This document shows positions 52,621 through 59,540 of a stretch of 64,000 nucleotides of DNA, in pieces. The DNA is from Crassaminicella indica (lineage in GTDB: Bacteria; Bacillota; Clostridia; Peptostreptococcales; Thermotaleaceae). The stretch covers positions 744,001-808,000 of the forward strand of contig NZ_CP078093.1 in NCBI RefSeq assembly GCF_019203185.1. The letters run 5' to 3'. The position numbers and the translations under genes are program-made. How positions within the stretch are numbered: the stretch's first letter is position 1; each line of letters starts with the position of its first letter. The notes under the pieces were generated by a model. That model had not been told where the DNA came from and searched no databases. It saw nothing but the letters and a program-made list of their open reading frames with translations.

Positions 52621-53559
52621 CTATTTAAATAATTCTGGATGTATTATTTTTGCTAATTCATAAAGACCATCTGCAAGTCTTGGTCCCTGCCTATCGAGAA
52701 GATTATTATCTATCTCAAACAATCTTCCTTCTTTCACTGCTGTCAAATCCTTGTATCCATTTGTATTCATAATTCCCTTCTTTGCATCATAATACTTTGA
52801 GCATATTAATATATCTGGGTCCTTCTCTATTAATTTTTCTAAGCTATACTTCCATCCAGTTGTATCTCTAGCAGCATTTTTCCCTCCTGCCAAGTTTATC
52901 ATTTTATCAATAAATGTTCCCTCTCCTGCAGTATAATCTCCACCTGCTCCATAGCTTACCACATAATAAACTTCTGGTCTTTCTGCATTTTTTACTTTAT
53001 CTATAACATTTTTAACTTGATCCTTCATACTAGATATGATTTTTTCTGATGCTTCTTGTGCATTAAGCACCTTCCCTAATTTACCGATTATTGCATAAGC
53101 TCCTTCAAAGCTTTCCTCTCCATAAAGAACAATAACCTTTACATTCAATTCCTCCAATTTGTTTAGTACATCTTCCTTAAAATGAGTAGATGCAACTACT
53201 AAATCAGGCTTTAAAGCTACAATTTTTTCAATATTTGGTTCCATAAGACTTCCTATACTCGCTATCGATTTTACTTTTTCTGGATAATCACAGTAATCTG
53301 TTCTTCCTACTAATTTTTCACCTGCCCCTAAAGCAAATATAGTTTCTGTTATATTTGGAGCAATAGATACAACTCTCTTAGGCTCACTTTCAATTATAAC
53401 CTCCCGATTGTAAGAATCAACAATTGTAAGTGGATACTGACCCTTTTTTTCAGCTTCTTTTTGTTCTTCTACTTTTTCATTTGTTTTAGCACAAGAACAA
53501 AACAATATTATAGAAATGATGATCATAAATATTGATATCCATCTATTCTTTTTAAGCAC
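52621..53559 (-). CDS. btuF: ABC transporter substrate-binding lipoprotein, BtuF-like
   Basis: 312 aa with a lipoprotein signal (lipobox ILFCSC at about 17-22). The periplasmic-binding fold is of the helical-backbone type: PKRVVSIAPNITETIFALGAGEKLVGRTDYCDYPE, then the conserved KIVALKPDLVV and RPEVYYVVSYGAGGDYTAGEGTFIDKMINLAGG (split here). It is closest in feel to cobalamin-binding BtuF; a siderophore is possible. No cobalamin aptamer lies directly before it. Confidence 0.87.
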   Translation of the reverse strand: MLKKNRWISIFMIIISIILFCSCAKTNEKVEEQKEAEKKGQYPLTIVDSYNREVIIESEPKRVVSIAPNITETIFALGAGEKLVGRTDYCDYPEKVKSIASIGSLMEPNIEKIVALKPDLVVASTHFKEDVLNKLEELNVKVIVLYGEESFEGAYAIIGKLGKVLNAQEASEKIISSMKDQVKNVIDKVKNAERPEVYYVVSYGAGGDYTAGEGTFIDKMINLAGGKNAARDTTGWKYSLEKLIEKDPDILICSKYYDAKKGIMNTNGYKDLTAVKEGRLFEIDNNLLDRQGPRLADGLYELAKIIHPELFK

Positions 53560-53686
53560 AACTACACCTCCATCCTATTTTGCATTTATTATATTTTGTG
53601 TAATTTTTATTTATCTATTCAAATGCTTTATTTGGAACAAGCTTTATGTTTTTTCATATATTATTACAAAAGGAGGTACAAGCTAA

Positions 53687-53935
53687 ATGAATTATTATCC
53701 ATATAATTATGATCTATATTTAAAGTATCAAAAATGTCTTTATCGTGTTTGGCAATTACAGTATATCACTTATCAGCAATATCAACAATTAAATAAAATC
53801 CCACCCTTTGCTAAGCTCACTGATGAAGAACTAAAAAAAATTCAGCAATGCGAAAAAGAATTAGGAAACAAATATTATTTAATTGCTTTTGAAAAAACCG
53901 TAAAAAATCTTATGCAGCGGCTAAAAATTCAATAA
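53687..53935 (+). CDS. small hypothetical protein, Tyr/Gln-rich
   Basis: 82 aa. The N-terminus is Tyr-rich (NYYPYNYDLYLKYQKCLYR), and the rest is helical and charged. No signal peptide. AAAAGGAGGTACAAGCT precedes the ATG. I do not recognise a family; Tyr-rich starts of this kind occur in spore-coat proteins, but this is a guess. Flanked by a terminator; divergent from btuF. Confidence 0.6.
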   Translation: MNYYPYNYDLYLKYQKCLYRVWQLQYITYQQYQQLNKIPPFAKLTDEELKKIQQCEKELGNKYYLIAFEKTVKNLMQRLKIQ

Positions 53936-53967
53936 AAAAGAGCCTTCACTAGCAAGGCTCTTTTTTT
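53936..53967. terminator. bidirectional terminator
   Basis: Stem AAGAGCCTT / AAGGCTCTT with loop CACTAGC, T-runs on both sides. Confidence 0.85.
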
Positions 53968-54172
53968 ATCTATATATAAGATTTTTAATGGGCCTTTCAT
54001 TATGAATAAAAGATTGCTTTAATTCCTTCCAAAAAACTTCCTTTAGTTCTCTTTTATTTTTTACAGACTTTCGAAGGAATAAGTTTTCATACACTTTATC
54101 TGCTTTCATATTTCCTGTTATCATTCTACTGTTGCTTTTTAATTTTTTATACATAGACATACTAACCACCAT
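53966..54172 (-). CDS. small basic hypothetical protein downstream of a B12 riboswitch
   Basis: 68 aa, strongly basic and helical (YKKLKSNSRMITGNMKADK, SVKNKRELKEVFWKELKQSF). The start at 54172 has AAAGGAGAGCTTAAT; the frame is open upstream to 54196. It follows the 46 aa ORF by about 40 bases on the same strand, so it belongs to the cobalamin-riboswitch transcript. No recognised family. Confidence 0.55.
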   Translation of the reverse strand: MVVSMSMYKKLKSNSRMITGNMKADKVYENLFLRKSVKNKRELKEVFWKELKQSFIHNERPIKNLIYR

Positions 54173-54211
54173 ATTAAGCTCTCCTTTCAAATTCAAATCA
54201 ATATACCATCT

Positions 54212-54352
54212 TTATAAGACTTGAACTTGATTAGGTGGTTCTGGAAAGTGGCCATAAGAAACAAATTTTAGTAGTTTAATATAATTGTCTGAAAATATGG
54301 TATCTAGTGGGAAAGGGATTAATGTGCTTAATCCATATACTAAATCATTCAT
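54212..54352 (-). CDS. 46 aa ORF directly under cobalamin riboswitch 2
   Basis: 46 aa: MNDLVYGLSTLIPFPLDTIF at the start and SYGHFPEPPNQVQVL at the end. A strong ribosome site, GGAAAGGAGGCTGATAG, lies just before the ATG. It begins immediately after the riboswitch terminator hairpin, so it is the first gene of that transcript. A hydrophobic start and a Pro-rich C-terminus are visible; no family recognised. It could be a degraded gene remnant or a real small protein or peptide. Confidence 0.5.
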   Translation of the reverse strand: MNDLVYGLSTLIPFPLDTIFSDNYIKLLKFVSYGHFPEPPNQVQVL

Positions 54353-54369
54353 TCCTATCAGCCTCCTTT

Positions 54370-54405
54370 CCTAAAACAATAAAGTCCTGTCAGAAGACAG
54401 GACAA
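54370..54405 (-). terminator. expression-platform terminator of cobalamin riboswitch 2
   Basis: Perfect stem GTCCTGTC / GACAGGAC with loop TTCT. Leftward it ends in TTTATTGTTTT. Confidence 0.85.
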
Positions 54406-54479
54406 AACATACTCCATATAAAATAATATGTAAGCTTTTACTTTGTTTCCTGGCCTTCCCACCGAAGGTAGTAACATAC

Positions 54480-54650
54480 ACAATAGGCAGGTCTCCTGAC
54501 TCATGAATCTTCCTACTCCCTCTCCCCTTCCCGTTTTCACAGTGGGTTGCTTGAGGTTTCGTCATCATTTACAGTAGCGGGGGCTGCGCCGGATTTTCAC
54601 CGAACTTCCCTATTAAACCTTAAAAAAGGTACCTAATGCAATCACCATAT
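54480..54650 (-). ncRNA. cobalamin riboswitch 2
   Basis: Leftward: GGGAAGTTCGGTGAAAATCC, GGCGCAGCCCCCGCTACTGT, AA, and the B12 box GAGTCAGGAGACCTGCC (54499-54483). Terminator and two small ORFs follow. btuF lies beyond these and behind a bidirectional terminator. Confidence 0.95.
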
Positions 54651-54672
54651 TTAATTTCATCTCATTATACCA

Positions 54673-55398
54673 TTAAGTATCCAAATCGTCAATAAATAAA
54701 ATATCATGAATCTCTTTTTTTATCTTTATTAAGCTTTCATCCTCTAAGCTTCTTTTCTCTTTCGCAGTAGCAATCTCAAAGCTCTTTTTTATTTTGACAG
54801 GTGCCTTACTAAAAATATAAATCCTATCCCCTAAGCTTATGGCTTCTTCTATGTCATGTGTTACAAAAATCACTGTTCTCAGATCTTTCATCCATAGCTT
54901 AATAAAAGCATCAATAAGCTCTCTTTTTATCTTTAAATCCAATCCCTTAAAAGGTTCATCCATAAGTAGAATATCAGAAGGATATGCAAAAGCCCTAGCA
55001 ATAGCAACTCTTTGCAGCATTCCACCACTAATATCCTTTGGATAATAATCTTCAAAGCCTTCTAAATTCACCATTTTTATATATTGGGATATGATTTTTT
55101 CCCTTTCTTCCTTTGAATAAACATCCTTTAATACAAATTCAATATTCCCCCATACACTCTTCCACGGTAGAAGCCGTGGTTCCTGAAAAAGATACCCAAT
55201 AACTTTATCACCAAATCCTAAAAATTCTCCTGCTTCAGCTTTAACAATTCCACTAATCGTATTTAACAAAGTAGTTTTTCCACATCCTGATGGACCCAAA
55301 ATACAAGTAATATGTTCTTGTGGAATATTTATATTAAAGTTTTCAAATACTACAAGCCTTTGATAGCTTTTATATAACTGTTGAATCTTTAGGGTCAT
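54673..55398 (-). CDS. ABC transporter ATPase, NitT/TauT (SsuB-like) type
   Basis: 241 aa. Walker A GPSGCGKTT, Q-loop FQEPRLLPWKSV (typical of SsuB/TauB), signature DISGGMLQRVAIARAF, Walker B ILLMDEPFKGLD and H-loop VTHDIEEA. It energises import together with the two upstream genes. It starts 2 bases after the permease stop, with ATGGAGAGGTTAAT. The operon ends just before cobalamin riboswitch 2. Confidence 0.92.
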   Translation of the reverse strand: MTLKIQQLYKSYQRLVVFENFNINIPQEHITCILGPSGCGKTTLLNTISGIVKAEAGEFLGFGDKVIGYLFQEPRLLPWKSVWGNIEFVLKDVYSKEEREKIISQYIKMVNLEGFEDYYPKDISGGMLQRVAIARAFAYPSDILLMDEPFKGLDLKIKRELIDAFIKLWMKDLRTVIFVTHDIEEAISLGDRIYIFSKAPVKIKKSFEIATAKEKRSLEDESLIKIKKEIHDILFIDDLDT

Positions 55399-55399
55399 A

Positions 55400-56155
55400 T
55401 TAACCTCTCCATCGCATAATCTTTTTTTCTAATATTCTTATAGCTCTTTCAAATATAAAGCTTAATAACACAGCTATCACTGTCCATGCAAAGACATTTT
55501 CTGTTTCAATATAAACCTTTGCATTGTAAAGGCTTGTACCTATCGCAAAATTTGGCTGACTTAGAACTTCTGCTGCAATAACAGCCTTCCAGCCTATTCC
55601 CATAGCAGTAGAAACGCCTGCTAAAAAATAACGTGAGATCGCTGGAAGATATATTTCTAAGATAATTCTATATTTTCTCACATGGTATATTTTAGCCATC
55701 TCTAAAAGCTTCACATCTACACTTTTTATTCCTTCAGAAACATTTACACATATAATAGGAAAAGCCACTAAGAAACTAACAAAAATTGGTACATACTCTG
55801 TCTTAAACCAAATTAATGCTAAGATAATAATAGACATAATAGGGGTAGATTTAATAACCACTAAAATAGGCTCTATAAGCCTTTCTAAAAACAGATGACT
55901 TCCTGTTAATAAGCCTATCAAAAGTCCTAAAGAACAAGATAAAAAAAATCCGATGCATCCTCTTTTTATAGTCATTAGCACTATTTTAAAAAAATTCTCT
56001 GATTTCATCAAAATCAATAAACTTTTACATGTAGCTTCAGGAGAAGGGAGAATGATCTTCGAAGCAATTATTTCCGAGCTCATTCTCCAAATAAATAGTA
56101 AAAGCAATATAGATAATATTGTAGGAAGCTTATTTTTTATAGTAAAAATTCTCAT
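55400..56155 (-). CDS. ABC transporter permease, NitT/TauT type
   Basis: 251 aa, about six membrane segments. The permease signature is in GVSTAMGIGWKAVIAAEVLS (EAA-type loop); SLGLLIGLLTG and KSTPIMSIIILALIWFKTE are also typical. The start at 56155 has GGGAGGAAAGCTTCCAG and overlaps the binding-protein gene by 26 bases; a longer frame reaches 56194. Confidence 0.9.
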   Translation of the reverse strand: MRIFTIKNKLPTILSILLLLFIWRMSSEIIASKIILPSPEATCKSLLILMKSENFFKIVLMTIKRGCIGFFLSCSLGLLIGLLTGSHLFLERLIEPILVVIKSTPIMSIIILALIWFKTEYVPIFVSFLVAFPIICVNVSEGIKSVDVKLLEMAKIYHVRKYRIILEIYLPAISRYFLAGVSTAMGIGWKAVIAAEVLSQPNFAIGTSLYNAKVYIETENVFAWTVIAVLLSFIFERAIRILEKKIMRWRG

Positions 56156-57113
56156 CTGGAAGCTTTCCTCCCACAGCTTTTGGTGAAAAATCATAAAGCA
56201 CCTTCAAATATCCCTCTACTGTTTTTTGCGATTTTTGTGCATCCTGAAAAACAATATTGCATCTCGGAATAGCTAACTCAGCCATTTTTGCCTTCATACC
56301 AATACCATGCTTTTCAACTAGCTTTCCAGCCTCTTCATTGTTTTTATTTACCCAATTAACAGATTTTTTATATTCTTCCAAAAAATTATTCACAATTTCT
56401 GGATTTTCTTTTGCAAACTCTTCTCTTACAACCAAACAGCCTTGCACTAACGCTGCACTTTCCCCTAGTACAGCTTGCCATTCCTCTTGAATATTCATGG
56501 TAATTTTTGCATTTTTATTTTTCATACTAACCATTGTTACAAATGGCTCTGGAAGTACTGCTATATCTACCTTCCCAGCAGCTACAGCTTGTGCAAGCTC
56601 AGCATGAGATAATGTATAATCTAGTACAACATCTTTTTCTGGGTCTAATCCATTTTTTTGTAGTAAATACTTAAATACTACATCAGGATTTGAACCTTTT
56701 GCTATAACGTTAATCTTTTTCCCCTTTAAATCATCCCAATCATTAATAACCTCTTCTTGACTCATCATATAAAGAACACCCAATGTATTTACAGCCACAA
56801 GCTTATAACCTGCTCCCTTATTATAAAGCTTTGCTGCTACATTTGTAGGAAGAGCTGCAAAATCAACCTCTTTTGATAATAGCTTCGAAACCAAAAGATC
56901 AGGACTTGCTACTACCTCATAAGAAGTATCTATATTTTTCCCTAATGAAGGTTTTTCTTCAAACATTTTTATCATCCCTATAGAAGTAGGTCCTTTTAGC
57001 CCAGCAATCTTTACAGCTTCTTTTTTGTTTTCATATTTAGCTTCTTTTTTTGAACAACCTACAGCAGTAAAAAGCAGCACTAAAATCATCATAAAAGATA
57101 ATACTTTTTTCAT
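56130..57113 (-). CDS. ABC transporter substrate-binding lipoprotein, NitT/TauT (NMT1/THI5-like) type
   Basis: 327 aa with lipobox FTAVGC (about 15-20). The body has VKIAGLKGPTSIGMIKMFEE, VDFAALPTNVAAKLYNKG, DLKGKKINVIAKGSNPDVVFKYLL and VDIAVLPEPFVT, as in solute-binding proteins for sulfonates, nitrate or pyrimidine precursors. Substrate unknown. AGGAGGGATTTTT precedes the ATG. First gene of the operon; a collapsed copy of the dispersed repeat lies immediately upstream. Confidence 0.9.
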   Translation of the reverse strand: MKKVLSFMMILVLLFTAVGCSKKEAKYENKKEAVKIAGLKGPTSIGMIKMFEEKPSLGKNIDTSYEVVASPDLLVSKLLSKEVDFAALPTNVAAKLYNKGAGYKLVAVNTLGVLYMMSQEEVINDWDDLKGKKINVIAKGSNPDVVFKYLLQKNGLDPEKDVVLDYTLSHAELAQAVAAGKVDIAVLPEPFVTMVSMKNKNAKITMNIQEEWQAVLGESAALVQGCLVVREEFAKENPEIVNNFLEEYKKSVNWVNKNNEEAGKLVEKHGIGMKAKMAELAIPRCNIVFQDAQKSQKTVEGYLKVLYDFSPKAVGGKLPDENFYYKK

Positions 57114-57128
57114 AAAAATCCCTCCTCA

Positions 57129-57224
57129 TTAACATTAAAAAAGAAATCTATAAAGATAAGTGAATGACTTCGATAACTTTTTCAAAAGTTATCTGGAATA
57201 AACTATCTTTTATATTTCGTTTAA
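57129..57224. repeat. dispersed intergenic repeat, copy C (internal deletion, compact hairpin)
   Basis: Left arm (matches 22111-22163) and right arm (matches 22273-22314) are joined directly, giving CGATAACTTTTTCAAAAGTT with almost no loop. The central about 110 bases of the complete copy are missing. The result is one about 95-base hairpin upstream of the binding-protein gene. Confidence 0.82.
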
Positions 57225-57294
57225 ACAACAAAATAACTATCCTCAGTATAACACAATTTTTAATTGGAAGCTTAAAACCATTTTTAATTTTTTA

Positions 57295-57370
57295 ATTGAT
57301 AATGATAATTATTATTGACAAAACAGTTGTAGTTTGTTATTATAAACACAAGTGATAATTGTTATCATTT
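57295..57370 (+). promoter_or_regulatory. promoter between two Fur-like boxes
   Basis: ATTGATAATGATAATTATTA (57295-57314), TTGACA (57315-57320), 17 bases, TATTAT (57338-57343), then GTGATAATTGTTATCATTT (57352-57370). Both boxes fit the Fur consensus well. Together they flank the core promoter of the DUF3793-flavodoxin unit. Confidence 0.8.
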
Positions 57371-57387
57371 AGAAGGGTGGCGTTGGT

Positions 57388-57984
57388 ATGCTTCAAATAG
57401 AAAATAAACCTGTTTGTTTTAAACAAAGCAATGATAATTTTATAAAATGGCTTGTTCAAATTTTAGGTCCTGTTATTCTCGGAGCAAAGCCATCAGAGCT
57501 TTTAAGCTTTCCAAACAATGATAAAGCTTTTGATGAAAAAATACATAAAATTCATTATTATTTTAGAAATTGCAAAAAAATATCCTATAAAATATTTCCT
57601 TTTTCTCATCAAAGTACAAAAGTATTTTTTTATCAGACTAAATCTTTAGAAGCTGTATTAAAAGATCCTAGAAATGCAAGATTCTTAAAAAGCATAGGCT
57701 ATCCAAAAGTATATAATTTAGAAGATTACCTCAATCATATGATTGATAAAATAATGCAAGGAACAATGCCTGATGAAATAGGTCTTTTTCTTGGATATCC
57801 TTTGAAGGATGTCATTGGGTTTATGGGACATCCATCTTTAAGACTTACTAAAGTAAATGGTTGGAGGGTATATGGAGACGCTACTCTGTCAGATCAAACA
57901 TATAATGAATTTTTAAAGGCAAAAAATCAAATCAAGAAATTATTAGCCTTTAGTCATATAGATCAAATATTATCTTATGCATAA
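57388..57984 (+). CDS. DUF3793 family protein
   Basis: 198 aa DUF3793 protein: ILGPVILGAKPSELLSF near the start, KIFPFSHQSTKVFFYQTKSLE in the middle and a signature EIGLFLGYPLKDVIGFMGH (about 133-151). Function unknown. Members occur in anaerobes beside flavodoxins and iron genes. AGAAGGGTGGCGTTGGT precedes the ATG, directly behind the double Fur-box promoter, so it is probably induced by iron starvation. The flavodoxin gene follows 115 bases later, after a hairpin. Confidence 0.85.
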   Translation: MLQIENKPVCFKQSNDNFIKWLVQILGPVILGAKPSELLSFPNNDKAFDEKIHKIHYYFRNCKKISYKIFPFSHQSTKVFFYQTKSLEAVLKDPRNARFLKSIGYPKVYNLEDYLNHMIDKIMQGTMPDEIGLFLGYPLKDVIGFMGHPSLRLTKVNGWRVYGDATLSDQTYNEFLKAKNQIKKLLAFSHIDQILSYA

Positions 57985-58008
57985 AGTCTATTAAATAAAA
58001 GCATTTAC

Positions 58009-58068
58009 CATTTTCGATAAGATAAACAACTTCTTAATGTTGATGTTGTTTATCTATAATCGAAAATG
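58009..58068. repeat. dispersed repeat end within a 60-base palindrome, copy G
   Basis: CATTTTCGAT / ATCGAAAATG and GATAAACAAC / GTTGTTTATC are nested inverted arms. AATGTTGATGTTGTTTATCT is the outer end of the complete repeat (22102-22121, inverted). It lies between DUF3793 and flavodoxin, where the hairpin may partly terminate. Confidence 0.7.
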
Positions 58069-58098
58069 AAAATAATATAATAGAAAGAAGGGTTTATT

Positions 58099-58515
58099 AT
58101 GAAAAAAATAGCTGTAATTTATTGGAGTGGGACTGGAAATACAAAATTAATGGCAGAAGCTGTAGCACAAGGGGCTGGCAGTGATGCAAAATTATTGAGT
58201 GTTGAATCTGCAACAAAAGATGATGTACTAAATGCTGATGCTATAGCTTTAGGTTGTCCTTCTATGGGTGCCGAGGTTTTAGAAGAAACTTTTATGGAGC
58301 CTTTTATTGAATCTATTGCAGATTGTGTTTCTGGAAAGCCTGTTGCTCTATTTGGTTCATATGATTGGGGCGATGGTCAATGGATGAGAGATTGGGTAGA
58401 AAGAATGCAAAGCTACGGTGCTAATGTAATCGGAGAAGGAGTAATAATTCGTTTAACGCCTGATGATGAAGGACTAGATATTTGCAAAGCTTTAGGAGAA
58501 GATTTAGCAAAATAG
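58099..58515 (+). CDS. flavodoxin
   Basis: 138 aa short-chain flavodoxin. The FMN phosphate loop VIYWSGTGNTKLMAE lies at residues 5-19, LGCPSMGAEVLEE carries the 50s loop and FGSYDWGDGQW the 90s loop. It replaces ferredoxin as electron carrier when iron is scarce. AGAAAGAAGGGTTTATT precedes the ATG. Position behind a Fur-like promoter fits that role. Confidence 0.95.
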   Translation: MKKIAVIYWSGTGNTKLMAEAVAQGAGSDAKLLSVESATKDDVLNADAIALGCPSMGAEVLEETFMEPFIESIADCVSGKPVALFGSYDWGDGQWMRDWVERMQSYGANVIGEGVIIRLTPDDEGLDICKALGEDLAK

Positions 58516-58519
58516 TATA

Positions 58520-58548
58520 CAACATACCCCCTAATTTTAGGGGGTTTA
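58520..58548 (+). terminator. terminator after flavodoxin
   Basis: Stem ACCCCCTAA / TTAGGGGGT followed by TTATATATTT. Confidence 0.7.
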
Positions 58549-58583
58549 TATATTTCGTTTTGAAGTTAGATCCCTATATATAA
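58547..58583. repeat. dispersed intergenic repeat, copy H (right outer end)
   Basis: TATATTTCGTTTTGAAGTTA then GATCCCTATATATA matches the right outer end of copy A (3239-3268) almost base for base. Confidence 0.72.
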
Positions 58584-58664
58584 TATAAGAAGTATATATT
58601 TATACAAAGTGTCAAATCCTATATATGATAAATACTTCATATAAAAATAGAAAAGGTGATGCTT

Positions 58665-59123
58665 TTGCATATAATATATCACGATGTAGGAGGAACGCAT
58701 TCCACTATTATTGCAGCTAGTATACATCTTCATCGGCTACCAATAAATCGTCTGCCTACAAAAGATGAAATCCTTAGTATCCCTTTATTTGATCGCTTAG
58801 AAAAAAAAGATATCGGCAGACTGATTTATCACGGAAATGACGAATATAACAATTCTGTTTATACGCTCAGCAGACAATACGCTCCCCATTTAGCCGTAAA
58901 CAGCATCAAAACAGTACTTGATATGATCAATAAAGATCAAAGAGAAGCTTTATGTGTAGACACTTCTCCTGCTGTCAATAATATTATGCGCATTGGTGGA
59001 GGAAGCTCCAGAAGACTAGGCTTAGTAGCTTTTGGACGACCTATTGTTACCTACGGTACAATAAAAGCATATCCAAAAATTATCGAAATTGTAAAAAAGA
59101 CAAAATTAAAAATAGCACCGTAA
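58665..59123 (+). CDS. DUF3189 family protein
   Basis: 152 aa. IIYHDVGGTHSTIIAASIHLHRLP at the N-terminus (a family hallmark, split in my reading), then YNNSVYTLSRQYAPHLAVN and GGGSSRRLGLVAFGRPIVTYGT. Function unknown; P-loop-less alpha/beta fold expected. The start is TTG at 58665, since AAAAGGTG lies 6 bases before; the GTG/ATG just upstream overlap that ribosome site. It ends in a terminator shared with the convergent CstR-like gene. Confidence 0.8.
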   Translation: MHIIYHDVGGTHSTIIAASIHLHRLPINRLPTKDEILSIPLFDRLEKKDIGRLIYHGNDEYNNSVYTLSRQYAPHLAVNSIKTVLDMINKDQREALCVDTSPAVNNIMRIGGGSSRRLGLVAFGRPIVTYGTIKAYPKIIEIVKKTKLKIAP

Positions 59124-59144
59124 ATTTATAAGGTGCTATTTTAC
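59110..59144. terminator. bidirectional terminator
   Basis: Stem AAAATAGCACC / GGTGCTATTTT overlapping the ends of both convergent genes. Confidence 0.82.
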
Positions 59145-59411
59145 AAATTTTGCAATCGTTTTTAGAACTTTTTCTACTTCTTCTTTGCTTATATAATCCC
59201 CTTCCTTTTGATTAATAAAGCAATCCTTTGCATAGTTTTCTAATATAACTAAGCCTACCTTATGAACAGAAGCTCTAATTGCAGCAATCTGAAGCAATAT
59301 ATCATCACAAGTTTTTGTATTATCTTCTACCATTTTCTCTATTCCTGCTATATGCCCCTTTATAGTTCTTAATCTATTGATAATATCTTTTTTTGCATCT
59401 TCTGTAGACAT
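59136..59411 (-). CDS. cstR: CstR-like persulfide-sensing repressor (CsoR/DUF156 family)
   Basis: 91 aa. Cys35 (KTCDDILLQ) and Cys64 (YAKDC) are spaced 29 apart as in CsoR-family proteins, but the CsoR copper ligand His is replaced by Tyr60. That Cys-x-Cys pattern is the mark of CstR, which reacts with persulfides rather than copper. It lies downstream of a CoA-disulfide reductase/rhodanese gene, which fits sulfane-sulfur detoxification. GAAGGGATGATTTTTT precedes the ATG. Confidence 0.8.
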   Translation of the reverse strand: MSTEDAKKDIINRLRTIKGHIAGIEKMVEDNTKTCDDILLQIAAIRASVHKVGLVILENYAKDCFINQKEGDYISKEEVEKVLKTIAKFVK

Positions 59412-59489
59412 AAAAAATCATCCCTTCTTTCATAAAAATATCTTCTTTCTTCTATAGTATATAATATCAGATGTAAATAAATGTATTAA

Positions 59490-59532
59490 AAAGTTTAAGC
59501 ATCTGTCTTGATGAAGTTGACAGATGCTTATT
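59490..59532 (-). terminator. terminator of the CoA-disulfide reductase gene
   Basis: Stem AAGCATCTGTC / GACAGATGCTT, followed leftward by AAACTTTTT. Confidence 0.8.
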
Positions 59533-59540
59533 AAGAGTTT

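Noticed and set aside
54358-54568. Two overlapping ORFs of 60-65 codons on the minus strand
   Set aside because: They lie entirely in the cobalamin riboswitch and its terminator.
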